From: Alphaproteobacteria bacterium | GTDB lineage: Bacteria; Pseudomonadota; Alphaproteobacteria; Rhodobacterales; Rhodobacteraceae | Reading direction: 5' to 3' | Assembly (NCBI GenBank): GCA_030431825.1 | Contig: JAUIIJ010000028.1 | Location: 1-64,000, forward strand | DNA length: 64,000 nt | The notes under the pieces: model-generated | Databases searched by the model: none | What the model saw: the letters and a program-made list of their open reading frames with translations, nothing else | Told to the model about the DNA's origin: nothing | Program-made: the position numbers and the translations under genes | Shown here: positions 26,364 to 34,520 of the stretch, one piece after another | Layout: every line of letters starts with the position of its first letter | Numbering within the stretch: the stretch's first letter is position 1

Positions 26364-28160
26364 TCATTGCGCGGGTGCCAGCAGCTGGCCGCCCACCGCC
26401 AGCGCGTTCACGCCGCTGGGCTGCAGCGAATACCGGCCATCCTGCACCTCGGAAATCGTCGCCGACGGCAGTTTCGGCCATCCACGCGTCGCCGTGTCGA
26501 GCACGTCGCGTGTCGAAACCGATCTGCCCGGTTGCAGGAACACGTGGCTGATGCGCGTCTCGGACCTGTCGTCAAGATACAGGATCATCGCCTGCTCGTC
26601 AGCCGCCACCGATGGCATGAATGCCCCCTTGACCAGCACGCATCCGGGGCGACCGTCGGCAGTCGTGCGCCGACATCCGTCAAGCCACGCGTTCAGCAGA
26701 TAGGCCGGCAGGTTGCGCAGCATCTCCGGCCCGACCGTTTCACCAATTGGGCGGACGGGCATCAGGTTCAGCAATGCGCTCATGCGCTCGGGCAGGTCCC
26801 GAATTTGCAGTTCCTCTTCGAACTGATAGCGATTGGTGGCGCTGCGCACATCGGCAATCCGCTGCAGCAAAAGCGCATCATCCGAGTTCTCGGCCGCGGT
26901 TTCCAATGCGGCGAGCCCGGCCTCGCCCGCCCGGCCCCATTCATGGGCCAGTGGCCAGAGTGCCAATTGCGCGGGCCCGGTATGACCGGATTCATAGCGG
27001 TCGAGCTGACTGGCGGCCGAAATGCGATAGACATCGAGCAGCGGCGTCATCCAGGTTACGGCCACGCTGATCGCCAGAAGGGCGACCCAGACGTTGAACT
27101 GCCGCACCCGCGCCATCCAGCCACGCCCGGTCAGAACCGCCCCCGCATAGCCCAGCCCGTAGACCAGCAGAAAAGACGCCACGGTCATCGCCAATATCCG
27201 ATCCGGTGTCCAGCCGTACTGGCGCACCCGCAACACCACGGCCCAGACCGCCAACACCGCCAGTGCCGGCACCAGCAGCGCCAGGCAGCGGGTCGCCAGT
27301 TGCAACCCGCGCGTGCGGACCGCCATCGCATCGTCGCGATCCAGCGCCATGCTGATCAGGGAAACCGCAACCGCAGCCGCACCCATCAGCGTGCCCCCTG
27401 CCGAGAATTCGCCGAACAGCCCGCGCAACCCCCGCAGCGGCACCGCCACCAGGAACACCGCGATCACAACCAGCACCAGCGGCACCAGCAGGCGCAACAG
27501 GCGCAGGAGCGGATATGGCGAGAGGGTGTGACGCAGGTCCTGCATGACGGCGAGCCCGAGGCCAAGCACCGCGCCGCTCAGGCCAAAGCGCACCCAACCG
27601 GGTCTCAGCAGTGTGTTGATCACCGTGATGTCGACGAGATCGAGCAAGGCATCGCTCAGGAAGGCCACCAGCCAGAAGGCCGCCACGAACACCCAGGCCA
27701 TCGCATAGCGCGCCGTCAGCATCCACGCCGCATCGAACAGCCGGTCATAGCGCAGCACGGAAGTGCGGTCCTGTAGCCAGACCAGGATAAAGGGCGTGCA
27801 GAACAGCACCAGCACCGCCGACACGCTGAGCATGGCCGCGTCGTTGAAGAGATCCGTCGCCGCCTTGTAGCGCAGACCCGCAACGCTGATCAGCACGGTA
27901 AACGTCGCCGCAAAGGCAAGCCCGCCCGCCAGCGCGCGCGCAACTGTGATCGGCCCGCACAGGGCCAGCGCGACAAGCGCATAGCTCGCTACAAAGGCAA
28001 AAAGCGCGAGGAACGCCGCCGGCGGCACCGCTGGATCGCCCCAGCGTTCCCCGAGCGCCCAGAGCGCGAGCCCCGCAATCCCGCCGAGCCCGGCCATGAT
28101 CAGCCGATGCCGCACCGCCTGTTGCTGTTCCGACATGTCCTGAGAGTTCCCGCTTTCCAT
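26364..28160 (-). CDS. Polytopic membrane protein, DUF4153-like
   Basis: 598 aa from the ATG at 28160; an ATG at 28136 is an alternative. About twelve hydrophobic spans fill residues 15-420 (for example LALFAFVASYALVALALCG and LLVPLVLVVIAVFLVAVPL), followed by a soluble ~170-residue C-terminal region containing RYQFEEELQIRDLPERM. Length and pattern match DUF4153 proteins of Rhodobacterales, whose function is unknown. It stands alone on the minus strand, 88 bp upstream of the H-NOX-like gene in coordinates but ending before it in transcription order, so co-transcription into the H-NOX gene is possible. Confidence 0.68.
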   Translation of the reverse strand: MESGNSQDMSEQQQAVRHRLIMAGLGGIAGLALWALGERWGDPAVPPAAFLALFAFVASYALVALALCGPITVARALAGGLAFAATFTVLISVAGLRYKAATDLFNDAAMLSVSAVLVLFCTPFILVWLQDRTSVLRYDRLFDAAWMLTARYAMAWVFVAAFWLVAFLSDALLDLVDITVINTLLRPGWVRFGLSGAVLGLGLAVMQDLRHTLSPYPLLRLLRLLVPLVLVVIAVFLVAVPLRGLRGLFGEFSAGGTLMGAAAVAVSLISMALDRDDAMAVRTRGLQLATRCLALLVPALAVLAVWAVVLRVRQYGWTPDRILAMTVASFLLVYGLGYAGAVLTGRGWMARVRQFNVWVALLAISVAVTWMTPLLDVYRISAASQLDRYESGHTGPAQLALWPLAHEWGRAGEAGLAALETAAENSDDALLLQRIADVRSATNRYQFEEELQIRDLPERMSALLNLMPVRPIGETVGPEMLRNLPAYLLNAWLDGCRRTTADGRPGCVLVKGAFMPSVAADEQAMILYLDDRSETRISHVFLQPGRSVSTRDVLDTATRGWPKLPSATISEVQDGRYSLQPSGVNALAVGGQLLAPAQ

Positions 28161-28227
28161 CGCGGGGAGCCTACTGCGCCGCCATGAAACTGGCCAGCGG
28201 CAATGATGCGACCGGCGCAGCTTTGCA

Positions 28228-29787
28228 TCAGAAGTCGGTGGGGGCGCCCCCCTCTTCCTTGCGTCGCGCGACAAAGGCGGCGAGTTCGTCACGGATGGCT
28301 TCGTCCATGGGCGGCGCTTCGAAATCACCGATGATCCGTTTGAACAGGTGATGCGCGCGCTCCGGAGTCCACATGGCGCCCGCCGCCTCCCATCCCTCGT
28401 AATTCTTCCAGTCACTCAGGAACGGCTGATAGAACGCGGTCGTATAGCGATCCTGCGTGTGCTGGATACCGAAGAAATGCCCGTCATTGCCAACAGCGCG
28501 AATGGCGTCGAGCGCAATCTCGTCCGGCCCTGTCGCCGTCAGGGCCGGATCCATATAGCGTTGTATCTGTTGCAGAACCTCACAATCCATGATGAATTTT
28601 TCCGGACTCGCGATCAATCCGCCTTCGAGCCAGCCCGCGGCGTGATAAACCATGTTCGTACCCGATTGTACGGCGGCCCAGAGGCTGTTTGAGGTTTCCC
28701 ACATCGCCTGTCCGTCCGGCACATTGGCCGCGCAAACGCCGCTTGACCGCAACGGCAGCCCGTAAAAGCGCGCGAGTTGCCCGGTCATCTGTGTCGCCCG
28801 CATGTATTCCGGCGTCCCGAACGCCGGCGCGCCAGACTTCATGTCGACATTGCTGGTAAAGGTGCCGATGGCACAGGGCGCGCCGGGCCGGATGTACTGC
28901 GCCAACGCAATCGCGATCAGCCCCTCGGCCAGGGATTGCGCCACCGCCCCGGCCATCGTCACCGGTGCCATGGCCCCGGCCAGCGTGAACGGAGTGACCA
29001 CCAGCCCCTGGCCGCGACGCGCGAGCCGCATCCAGCCATCCAGCATCGGATAGTCATGTTTCAACGGTGAGGTAGAGTTGATATTCGTGTACATTCTGGG
29101 GCTTGCGTCGAATTCTTCATGCGACAACCCACCCGCGATGCGCACCATCTCCATCACGTCCTCGACCCGCTCGCGGCCAAGGGAATAGGCATGCATGACC
29201 TTGTCGGTCAGCGTCAGCTTGTCATACAGGACATCCAGATGCCGCACGCCTGCATGCAGGTCCACGGGTTCGACCGGATAGCCGCCCGCAAAGTGGATAC
29301 AGTTGAAATACTGCGTCAGTTTCAGAAGGTTGCGACACATTTCTCGCGTGCCGGGCACCTTCTTGCCGATTTCCATGTCCCAGTAATTCGGCGGCGACGA
29401 CACATTCCCGAACAGGATCGTTTTGCCGCCGACCGTGATCCGCCGATCGGGATTGCGAGGCGTCAGGGTGAATTGCGACGGGGCCTTGCCGACCATTTCC
29501 ATGATGAAGTCGCGACCGATCCGCACGACCTCGCCCTCGATGCGCGCGCCGGCCTCGCGGAAAATCTCCAGCGCCTCGGGGTTGAGAATGGCAATGCCGA
29601 TATCCTCGAGGATCTCCATCGCGCCAAGGTGGATCGCCGCAACGCTGTCTTCCGTCAGCGGCTCGACGGGCCGGTCGATGTTGGTGGGCGGGTTCCAGGG
29701 CATCTGATCGATCACCATCCCACCCCGCCGTGCCGCGTTCCCGGCCCGCCCGCCTCCGCGCCGCTTTCGTTCAGTACCATCCGCCAT
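28228..29787 (-). CDS. Trimethylamine methyltransferase (MttB) superfamily protein, non-pyrrolysine type
   Basis: 519 aa. The start ATG at 29787 gives the arginine/glycine-rich leader (RKRRGGGRAGNAARRGG) common in roseobacter members, then MPWNPPTNIDRPVEPLT. The TIM-barrel body has no in-frame amber codon, so pyrrolysine is absent, as in MtgB-type glycine-betaine:corrinoid methyltransferases. Landmark segments include FGNVSSPPNYWD, FAGGYPVEPVDLHAGVRHLD and NDGHFFGIQHT. The likely role is demethylation of a quaternary amine such as a betaine, with a corrinoid protein as acceptor; no corrinoid protein, MtbC-like gene or activase is next to it, so the substrate and partner are unknown. Confidence 0.88.
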   Translation of the reverse strand: MADGTERKRRGGGRAGNAARRGGMVIDQMPWNPPTNIDRPVEPLTEDSVAAIHLGAMEILEDIGIAILNPEALEIFREAGARIEGEVVRIGRDFIMEMVGKAPSQFTLTPRNPDRRITVGGKTILFGNVSSPPNYWDMEIGKKVPGTREMCRNLLKLTQYFNCIHFAGGYPVEPVDLHAGVRHLDVLYDKLTLTDKVMHAYSLGRERVEDVMEMVRIAGGLSHEEFDASPRMYTNINSTSPLKHDYPMLDGWMRLARRGQGLVVTPFTLAGAMAPVTMAGAVAQSLAEGLIAIALAQYIRPGAPCAIGTFTSNVDMKSGAPAFGTPEYMRATQMTGQLARFYGLPLRSSGVCAANVPDGQAMWETSNSLWAAVQSGTNMVYHAAGWLEGGLIASPEKFIMDCEVLQQIQRYMDPALTATGPDEIALDAIRAVGNDGHFFGIQHTQDRYTTAFYQPFLSDWKNYEGWEAAGAMWTPERAHHLFKRIIGDFEAPPMDEAIRDELAAFVARRKEEGGAPTDF

Positions 29788-29902
29788 GTCCAGACCTCCG
29801 CCACCTGGAGATCATTCAGCAACACGCGAAGCCCTGCTGCCTCTCAGAATGCGACAGCGGGTGTCGCATTCCGGTTCAAAGCGTCGTAATCGGAACCGGG
29901 CC

Positions 29903-30592
29903 TCAGAGGCCGAGCCAGCCGGGCAAGTGTCCGATATCCGGCAGGACCACATCGGCAAACGGGCCGAGTTCGTTTTCGCCGGCCATTCCGGTCAGCACGC
30001 CGACGGTGGTCATGCCCGCGCTGCGCCCTGCAATCAGGTCATGGGTGCTGTCTCCGACCATCACGATCTGTTCTGCGGGCACCCCCACCGCGCGGGCAAA
30101 GGCAATCAGCTGACCCGGATCGGGCTTGGCCCCGTATCCGCTGTCAAAGCCAGCGACAAAATCGAAACAGCCGGCGACACCCGCCGCGTTGAGATGTGCC
30201 AGCGCCGGCGTCTCCGCGTCATTCGTGGCCACACCGAGCCGCAGGCCGCGTGTCCGCAGCGCCTCGAGATAGGGCCGCAGCGGCACGGCCTCGGCCTGTG
30301 GCGCGACCTCGGCCTCCTCGTTGAGCATTGCGATCACATCGTCCCGTGACATCTGCGGCAGGTGTGGTGCCAACGCATCCGCCACCTCTGCCGGCGTGCC
30401 GGCAATGACCACGCTGTCGGGATGAAATCGCCCGGAGATCACATCGAACCCCATCGCGCGCCCCAACCGTGCCGCCTCGGCCGCATCGCCACCGGTGACA
30501 CGGTTCAGGAACGCGCTGGCCCAGGCTTCCCAGGTGGCGCCGAATTGAAACAGGGTTCCGTCCTTGTCGAACAGGATCGCTGAAATGGTCAT
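29903..30592 (-). CDS. HAD-family hydrolase, phosphoglycolate-phosphatase-like
   Basis: 229 aa. HAD motif I is ILFDKDGTL (nucleophile Asp10 region), motif II is VATNDAE, motif III the Lys in YGAKPDPG, and motif IV GDSTHDLIAGRSAG. The cap between motifs I and II is the helical C1 type of the Gph/PGMB group. It most likely dephosphorylates small phosphorylated metabolites; 2-phosphoglycolate is the default guess for this subfamily but is not proven by sequence. It is downstream of the DUF3572 gene by 28 bp and may be co-transcribed. Confidence 0.87.
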   Translation of the reverse strand: MTISAILFDKDGTLFQFGATWEAWASAFLNRVTGGDAAEAARLGRAMGFDVISGRFHPDSVVIAGTPAEVADALAPHLPQMSRDDVIAMLNEEAEVAPQAEAVPLRPYLEALRTRGLRLGVATNDAETPALAHLNAAGVAGCFDFVAGFDSGYGAKPDPGQLIAFARAVGVPAEQIVMVGDSTHDLIAGRSAGMTTVGVLTGMAGENELGPFADVVLPDIGHLPGWLGL

Positions 30593-30620
30593 ATGTGGCC
30601 CCGTTCAGAAAGAGTATTCA

Positions 30621-30905
30621 TCAGGTCCAGTGCATCTGCGCGCCGCCGGGCAAGGCCGCACGCGCCAGCATCGGATGTTCATACGGAATCGCCTCCGCCT
30701 GGCAGAACTGCATCACCCAGGCATCATCCATCATCAGGAAATCGAGCACCGACCCCAGGAACTCGGGTTCTTCCGCGCGCGTCCTCAAATCCTGCTCGGA
30801 GGCGCCGCTGGCCCCCAGGAATACCGGCAACAGATCGTCCTGCGCCAGCAACCAGCTCAGCGCCCTGAGCGCAAGGGTTTCGGCGGCGTCGGCGGAATAC
30901 TGCAT
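30621..30905 (-). CDS. DUF3572 family protein
   Basis: 94 aa. Highly helical small protein beginning MQYSADAAETLALRALSWLLAQDD and containing FLGASGASEQDL and VLDFLMMDDAWVMQFC, which are the family-typical segments (each quoted piece is short). It is divergent from the PleD-type gene by 95 bp; this arrangement recurs in alphaproteobacteria. Function unknown. Confidence 0.82.
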   Translation of the reverse strand: MQYSADAAETLALRALSWLLAQDDLLPVFLGASGASEQDLRTRAEEPEFLGSVLDFLMMDDAWVMQFCQAEAIPYEHPMLARAALPGGAQMHWT

Positions 30906-31000
30906 GGTGCTATCGCTTTTCCCCGGTCGGAAACAGTTTGTTAAGGACTCTCATAAACACTTTGAAACAATATTAACGCAAGACATGAAAGGCGCCACGC

Positions 31001-32404
31001 GTGCAAGGCACCATTCTGATCGTAGACGGCGTATCCACCAACCGCATCATGCTGAAAGTACAGCTGTCTGCGGCGTATTATCACGTGGTTCAAAGCGACG
31101 GGATCGACGGTCTGGAGGCGCTGATTCGCCGCACGCAGCCCGAGCTGATCGTGACCGCGATGACCCTGCCGGATGGCACCGCGCATGACGTGCGGGCGGT
31201 GCTGGATCGTGATGACGCGATGCGCAATACCCCGGTCATCGCCATTGCCGCGATCAACGACCGGGCGGCGCAATTTGCGGCGCTCAGGGTCGGAATCGAT
31301 GACGTCTTGCTGCAACCGATCGACGACCTGATGTTGCAGGCGCGCATCCGCAGCCTGATCCGCGTCCGCAGCAACCGCGAGGAATTGCATTGGCACGATC
31401 GCTCGCAGCCCGCGACACTGGGCTTTGCCGAGCCGGCCGCGGCCGCCCTTGCGCCGCCGTCGAACATCGCCCTGCTGACACATCGCGCGAGTACCGGAAC
31501 GATCTGGCGCGCGCGCCTCAGGGAGCAGACCAGCCACAGGTTGCAATGCCACCGGATCGACAACATTCATGACATGATGACCGGGCAGCCGCCCGAAGCG
31601 ATCGTCGTCGACCTGACCGACAGCGAGAGCGAGCCTGCCCTGCGCCTGCTCGTCGATCTCAGGTCACGGGCCTTTACCAGCCATGCGGCGCTGATTGCCA
31701 TTGTACCGGAAACCGCCCGCAACCTGGGCGCCGAGGCTCTGGATCGCGGCGCACATGACGTCCTGCAAAGCGGTTTCTGCGCCGAGGAGCTTGCGATTCG
31801 CATCGACACGCAACTGCGGCACAAGAAACAGTCGGACCGGTTCCGCGCCTCGGTGCGTGACGGGTTGCGCGCCGCGATACGCGACCCGATGACCGGACTT
31901 TTCAACCGCCGCTATGCCCTGCCGCACCTGGCCGCCATCGCCGGAGAGGCCGCGACAAGCGGCAACAGCTTTGCCGTCATGCTTGCCGATCTCGACCATT
32001 TCAAGCGGATCAACGACTGTTTCGGTCATCCGGCGGGCGATTCGGTTCTGATCGAGGCGGCGCGCCGCCTGCAAAGCCAGGTCCGCGCCTGCGACATGGT
32101 TGCGCGGGTCGGCGGCGAGGAATTCATGATCGTGATCCCGGATGCCGACCAGCACGCGGCAACGCTCGCGGCCGAACGGCTGTGCCGCCAGATCAATGCC
32201 CTGCCATTTCACTGCCCTGGCATCACGCAGCCGATCAACGTCACCACCAGCATCGGTGTGGTTGTCGGATCGCCCTCATCCGCGATGGCCAGGATGCAAC
32301 CCGAGCAACATGCCGAACTGCTGATAAGTCAGGCCGATCGGGCGCTCTACGGGGCCAAGCATGCCGGGCGCAATCAGGTATCACTGATCGGCGTCGCCGC
32401 CTGA
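31001..32404 (+). CDS. PleD-type two-receiver diguanylate cyclase with degenerate first receiver
   Basis: 467 aa, GTG start at 31001 with AAAGG about 9 bp upstream; no in-frame ATG fits. Architecture REC-REC-GGDEF. In the first receiver Asp9 is kept, but the neighbouring acidic residue is Gly10, the phospho-acceptor position 53 is Ala (IVTAMTLPDG) and the conserved Lys is Gln (LLQPIDD), so phosphorylation as in Caulobacter PleD is unlikely. The second receiver (about 150-280) is divergent as usual. The GGDEF domain is intact: GGEEF at 371-375 with I-site RACD at 362-365, and GLFNRRYALPHL. It should make cyclic di-GMP. A terminator follows at 32443. Confidence 0.88.
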   Translation: MQGTILIVDGVSTNRIMLKVQLSAAYYHVVQSDGIDGLEALIRRTQPELIVTAMTLPDGTAHDVRAVLDRDDAMRNTPVIAIAAINDRAAQFAALRVGIDDVLLQPIDDLMLQARIRSLIRVRSNREELHWHDRSQPATLGFAEPAAAALAPPSNIALLTHRASTGTIWRARLREQTSHRLQCHRIDNIHDMMTGQPPEAIVVDLTDSESEPALRLLVDLRSRAFTSHAALIAIVPETARNLGAEALDRGAHDVLQSGFCAEELAIRIDTQLRHKKQSDRFRASVRDGLRAAIRDPMTGLFNRRYALPHLAAIAGEAATSGNSFAVMLADLDHFKRINDCFGHPAGDSVLIEAARRLQSQVRACDMVARVGGEEFMIVIPDADQHAATLAAERLCRQINALPFHCPGITQPINVTTSIGVVVGSPSSAMARMQPEQHAELLISQADRALYGAKHAGRNQVSLIGVAA

Positions 32405-32442
32405 GCGTGGCGGCAGAGCCGTCAGGAAACGCCCCTGGCGCA

Positions 32443-32470
32443 GGCGCCCGCAAAGGGAGCGCCGTTTTTT
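32443..32470 (+). terminator. Intrinsic terminator of the pleD-like gene
   Basis: Stem GGCGC (32443-32447) with GCGCC (32459-32463), extended inside by CC/GG pairing, then G and six T at 32465-32470. It is 40 bp after the stop codon of the cyclase gene and before the GNAT gene start. Confidence 0.72.
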
Positions 32471-32509
32471 AACTTGAATGGCGCGCCCGGGTTGGTCAGA
32501 CTCGGCGGC

Positions 32510-32965
32510 ATGATTGATACCACAGCCATCTCCGTTCGTCCGCTCCGCGCCGATGACAAGCCGCAATGGTCAGACATGTGGACCGCTTACCTGGAATTCT
32601 ACGAAACCAGCGTAGCGCCCGAGGTCTATGAAAGCACGTTCGCAAGGCTGCTCGGCGATGATCCGCATGATTTCAGCGCCTTTGTCGCCGAAAAGGATGG
32701 TGAACTGGTGGGGCTGACCCATTACCTGTTTCACCGGCATGCCTGGAAAATCGAGGACGTCTGCTATCTGCAGGATCTGTATGCCCGACCGGAGCATCGC
32801 GGCAGCGGCATCGGGCGCGCCCTGATCGAAGCGGTTTATGCCGCCGCAGACGCCCGGGGCGCACCGACAGTGTACTGGCTGACGCAGGATTTCAACGAGA
32901 CCGCGCGCAAGCTGTATGACCGCATCGCGAAAGTGACGCCGTTTATCCGCTATCAACGCCCATGA
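32510..32965 (+). CDS. GNAT-family N-acetyltransferase
   Basis: 151 aa from the ATG at 32510 (MIDTTAISVRPL). The GNAT fold is clear: ISVRPLRADDKPQW in strand 1, and the acetyl-CoA loop RPEHRGSGIGRALIEAV (motif A, RxxGxG/A) at about 95-112. The ending WLTQDFNETARKLYDRIA is typical of motif B of small-molecule/diamine-like acetyltransferases. The acceptor is unknown. It overlaps the following gene by 4 bp (ATGA). Confidence 0.88.
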   Translation: MIDTTAISVRPLRADDKPQWSDMWTAYLEFYETSVAPEVYESTFARLLGDDPHDFSAFVAEKDGELVGLTHYLFHRHAWKIEDVCYLQDLYARPEHRGSGIGRALIEAVYAAADARGAPTVYWLTQDFNETARKLYDRIAKVTPFIRYQRP

Positions 32966-34341
32966 TCCGCATCGCGCCCATCCTGCTTGCAACTGCGTTG
33001 GCAGGATGCACCGCGAGCCCTCTGGCCGACACGCCGACCCGCGCCGCGATCGCGGACTCCAGCCTGTCACCGATGAAGGGATTTGCGTCTTCCTACCCGA
33101 GCGCCCCGTCACAATCCAATGCCAATATCGCGGCAGATTTCCTGTCGCTGCACTTCGAACTGGAAAGCGGTCGCCGGCTGCCCGTTTTCACCCGGTTCGA
33201 GACACCGATTACCGTGCGGGTTGCCGGTCGCGCGCCCGACAGCCTCGAACCCGACCTGCGCCGACTGCTCGACCGGCTGCGCAAAGAGGCCACAATCGAC
33301 ATTCGCCAGACCGACGGCGCAGACGCCAGCATCACCATCGAGGCGGTGAGCCGGGCCGAAATACGCCGCGCCCTGCCCCATGCCGCGTGTTTCGTCGTGC
33401 CCAACGTCTCCAGCCTCGATGAATATCGCCGCAAACGCCGCAGCCCCGACACCAATTGGTCGACGCTCACGCGGCGCGAACGAATGGCGATCTTTCTGCC
33501 TTACGATTCGACACCGCAGGAAATCCGCGACTGCCTGCACGAGGAGCTCGCCCAGGCACTCGGCCCGCTGAACGACCTATATCGCTTGCCCAATTCGGTC
33601 TTCAACGACGACAACGTGCATACCGTTCTGACCGGATTTGACATGCTGATCCTGCGCGCGACCTATGCCCCCGAGCTCTACAGCGGCATGACCAAGGCCG
33701 AGGTCGCGACCGAATTGCCCGATATCCTGACCCGCATCAATCCGCGCGGCGACCAGCGGCCCACCCATGCCATCGCGCCAACCCCGCGCTCGTGGATCGA
33801 CGAGGTACAGGTGGTGCTCGGCCCCGGCGCGGGCACGGAGGAACGGCGCAGGGCCGCGCAATCGGCAGCGGCAACGGCGCAGAAGCTCGGCTGGCGGGAT
33901 CACCGGCGCGCATTCGGATATTACATGCTGGGGCGGATGACCCAGCTGGATGATGCGGAACTTGCACAGCAGTATTACGCCAGCGCGCTTGGCTATCTGC
34001 GCAGTCTGCCCGAAACCCGCCTGCATCAGGCCTATGTCATCACCCAGACGGCCGCCTATGCGATTTCACGCGGCGATGGGGCCGAGGCACTGGATCAGAT
34101 CGAACCCTATCTGGACGTGGCCGCAAGATCGGAAAACGCGGCGCTTCTGGCCACGCTCATGCTGCTCAAGGCCGAGGCGCTGGATCAGACCGGCCAGGAA
34201 AGTGCCGCGCGCTCGGTCAGGCTGGACAGTGTGGGATGGGCAAGATACGGCTTTGGCACGGATTGGGCGGTCCGGGCAAAGATGCAGGAAATTGCATCCC
34301 TGAACCCCCACAACAAGCGCAACAGCCAATCGAACGGATAA
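32962..34341 (+). CDS. DUF2927 lipoprotein
   Basis: 459 aa. A lipoprotein signal peptide ends at LATALAGC, giving Cys16 as the lipid-modified residue. The DUF2927 core (about 55-255) contains CFVVPNVSSLDEYRR, an LHEELAQALG helix with a metalloprotease-like HExxQ pattern, and GPLNDLYRLPNSVFNDDN. The C-terminal half is helical with TPR-like character (YYMLGRMTQLDDAELAQQYY, ALGYLRSLPETRLHQAY). Whether the HExxQ site is catalytic is unknown. It is translationally coupled to the GNAT gene and followed by a 55-aa membrane protein gene. Confidence 0.83.
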   Translation: MIRIAPILLATALAGCTASPLADTPTRAAIADSSLSPMKGFASSYPSAPSQSNANIAADFLSLHFELESGRRLPVFTRFETPITVRVAGRAPDSLEPDLRRLLDRLRKEATIDIRQTDGADASITIEAVSRAEIRRALPHAACFVVPNVSSLDEYRRKRRSPDTNWSTLTRRERMAIFLPYDSTPQEIRDCLHEELAQALGPLNDLYRLPNSVFNDDNVHTVLTGFDMLILRATYAPELYSGMTKAEVATELPDILTRINPRGDQRPTHAIAPTPRSWIDEVQVVLGPGAGTEERRRAAQSAAATAQKLGWRDHRRAFGYYMLGRMTQLDDAELAQQYYASALGYLRSLPETRLHQAYVITQTAAYAISRGDGAEALDQIEPYLDVAARSENAALLATLMLLKAEALDQTGQESAARSVRLDSVGWARYGFGTDWAVRAKMQEIASLNPHNKRNSQSNG

Positions 34342-34348
34342 ACAGGCC

Positions 34349-34516
34349 ATGATCGTAATCGCAGCTATCCTGCTGGGGGCCGTCTTCGGTGTCGTCCTCG
34401 CCAGGAAACGCGGCGGGAAAACCGCCGATACCATACAATATGCAATCGCTTCGGCACTGTCCTTCGGGGTCGTCGCAATGATCGCAACGGTGCTGATCGA
34501 CCGGCTGGCGGGCTGA
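34349..34516 (+). CDS. Small two-span membrane protein
   Basis: 55 aa, ATG at 34349, TGA at 34514-34516. It begins MIVIAAILLGAVFGVVLA, has a short basic loop (RKRGGKTAD), then a second hydrophobic span (IASALSFGVVAMIATVLI) and ends DRLAG. ATG lies 7 bp after the DUF2927 stop and the stop is 4 bp before the CoxE-like gene, so it sits in an operon as a translated spacer gene. Similar short proteins occur at this place in roseobacters; function unknown. Confidence 0.68.
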   Translation: MIVIAAILLGAVFGVVLARKRGGKTADTIQYAIASALSFGVVAMIATVLIDRLAG

Positions 34517-34520
34517 ACCG

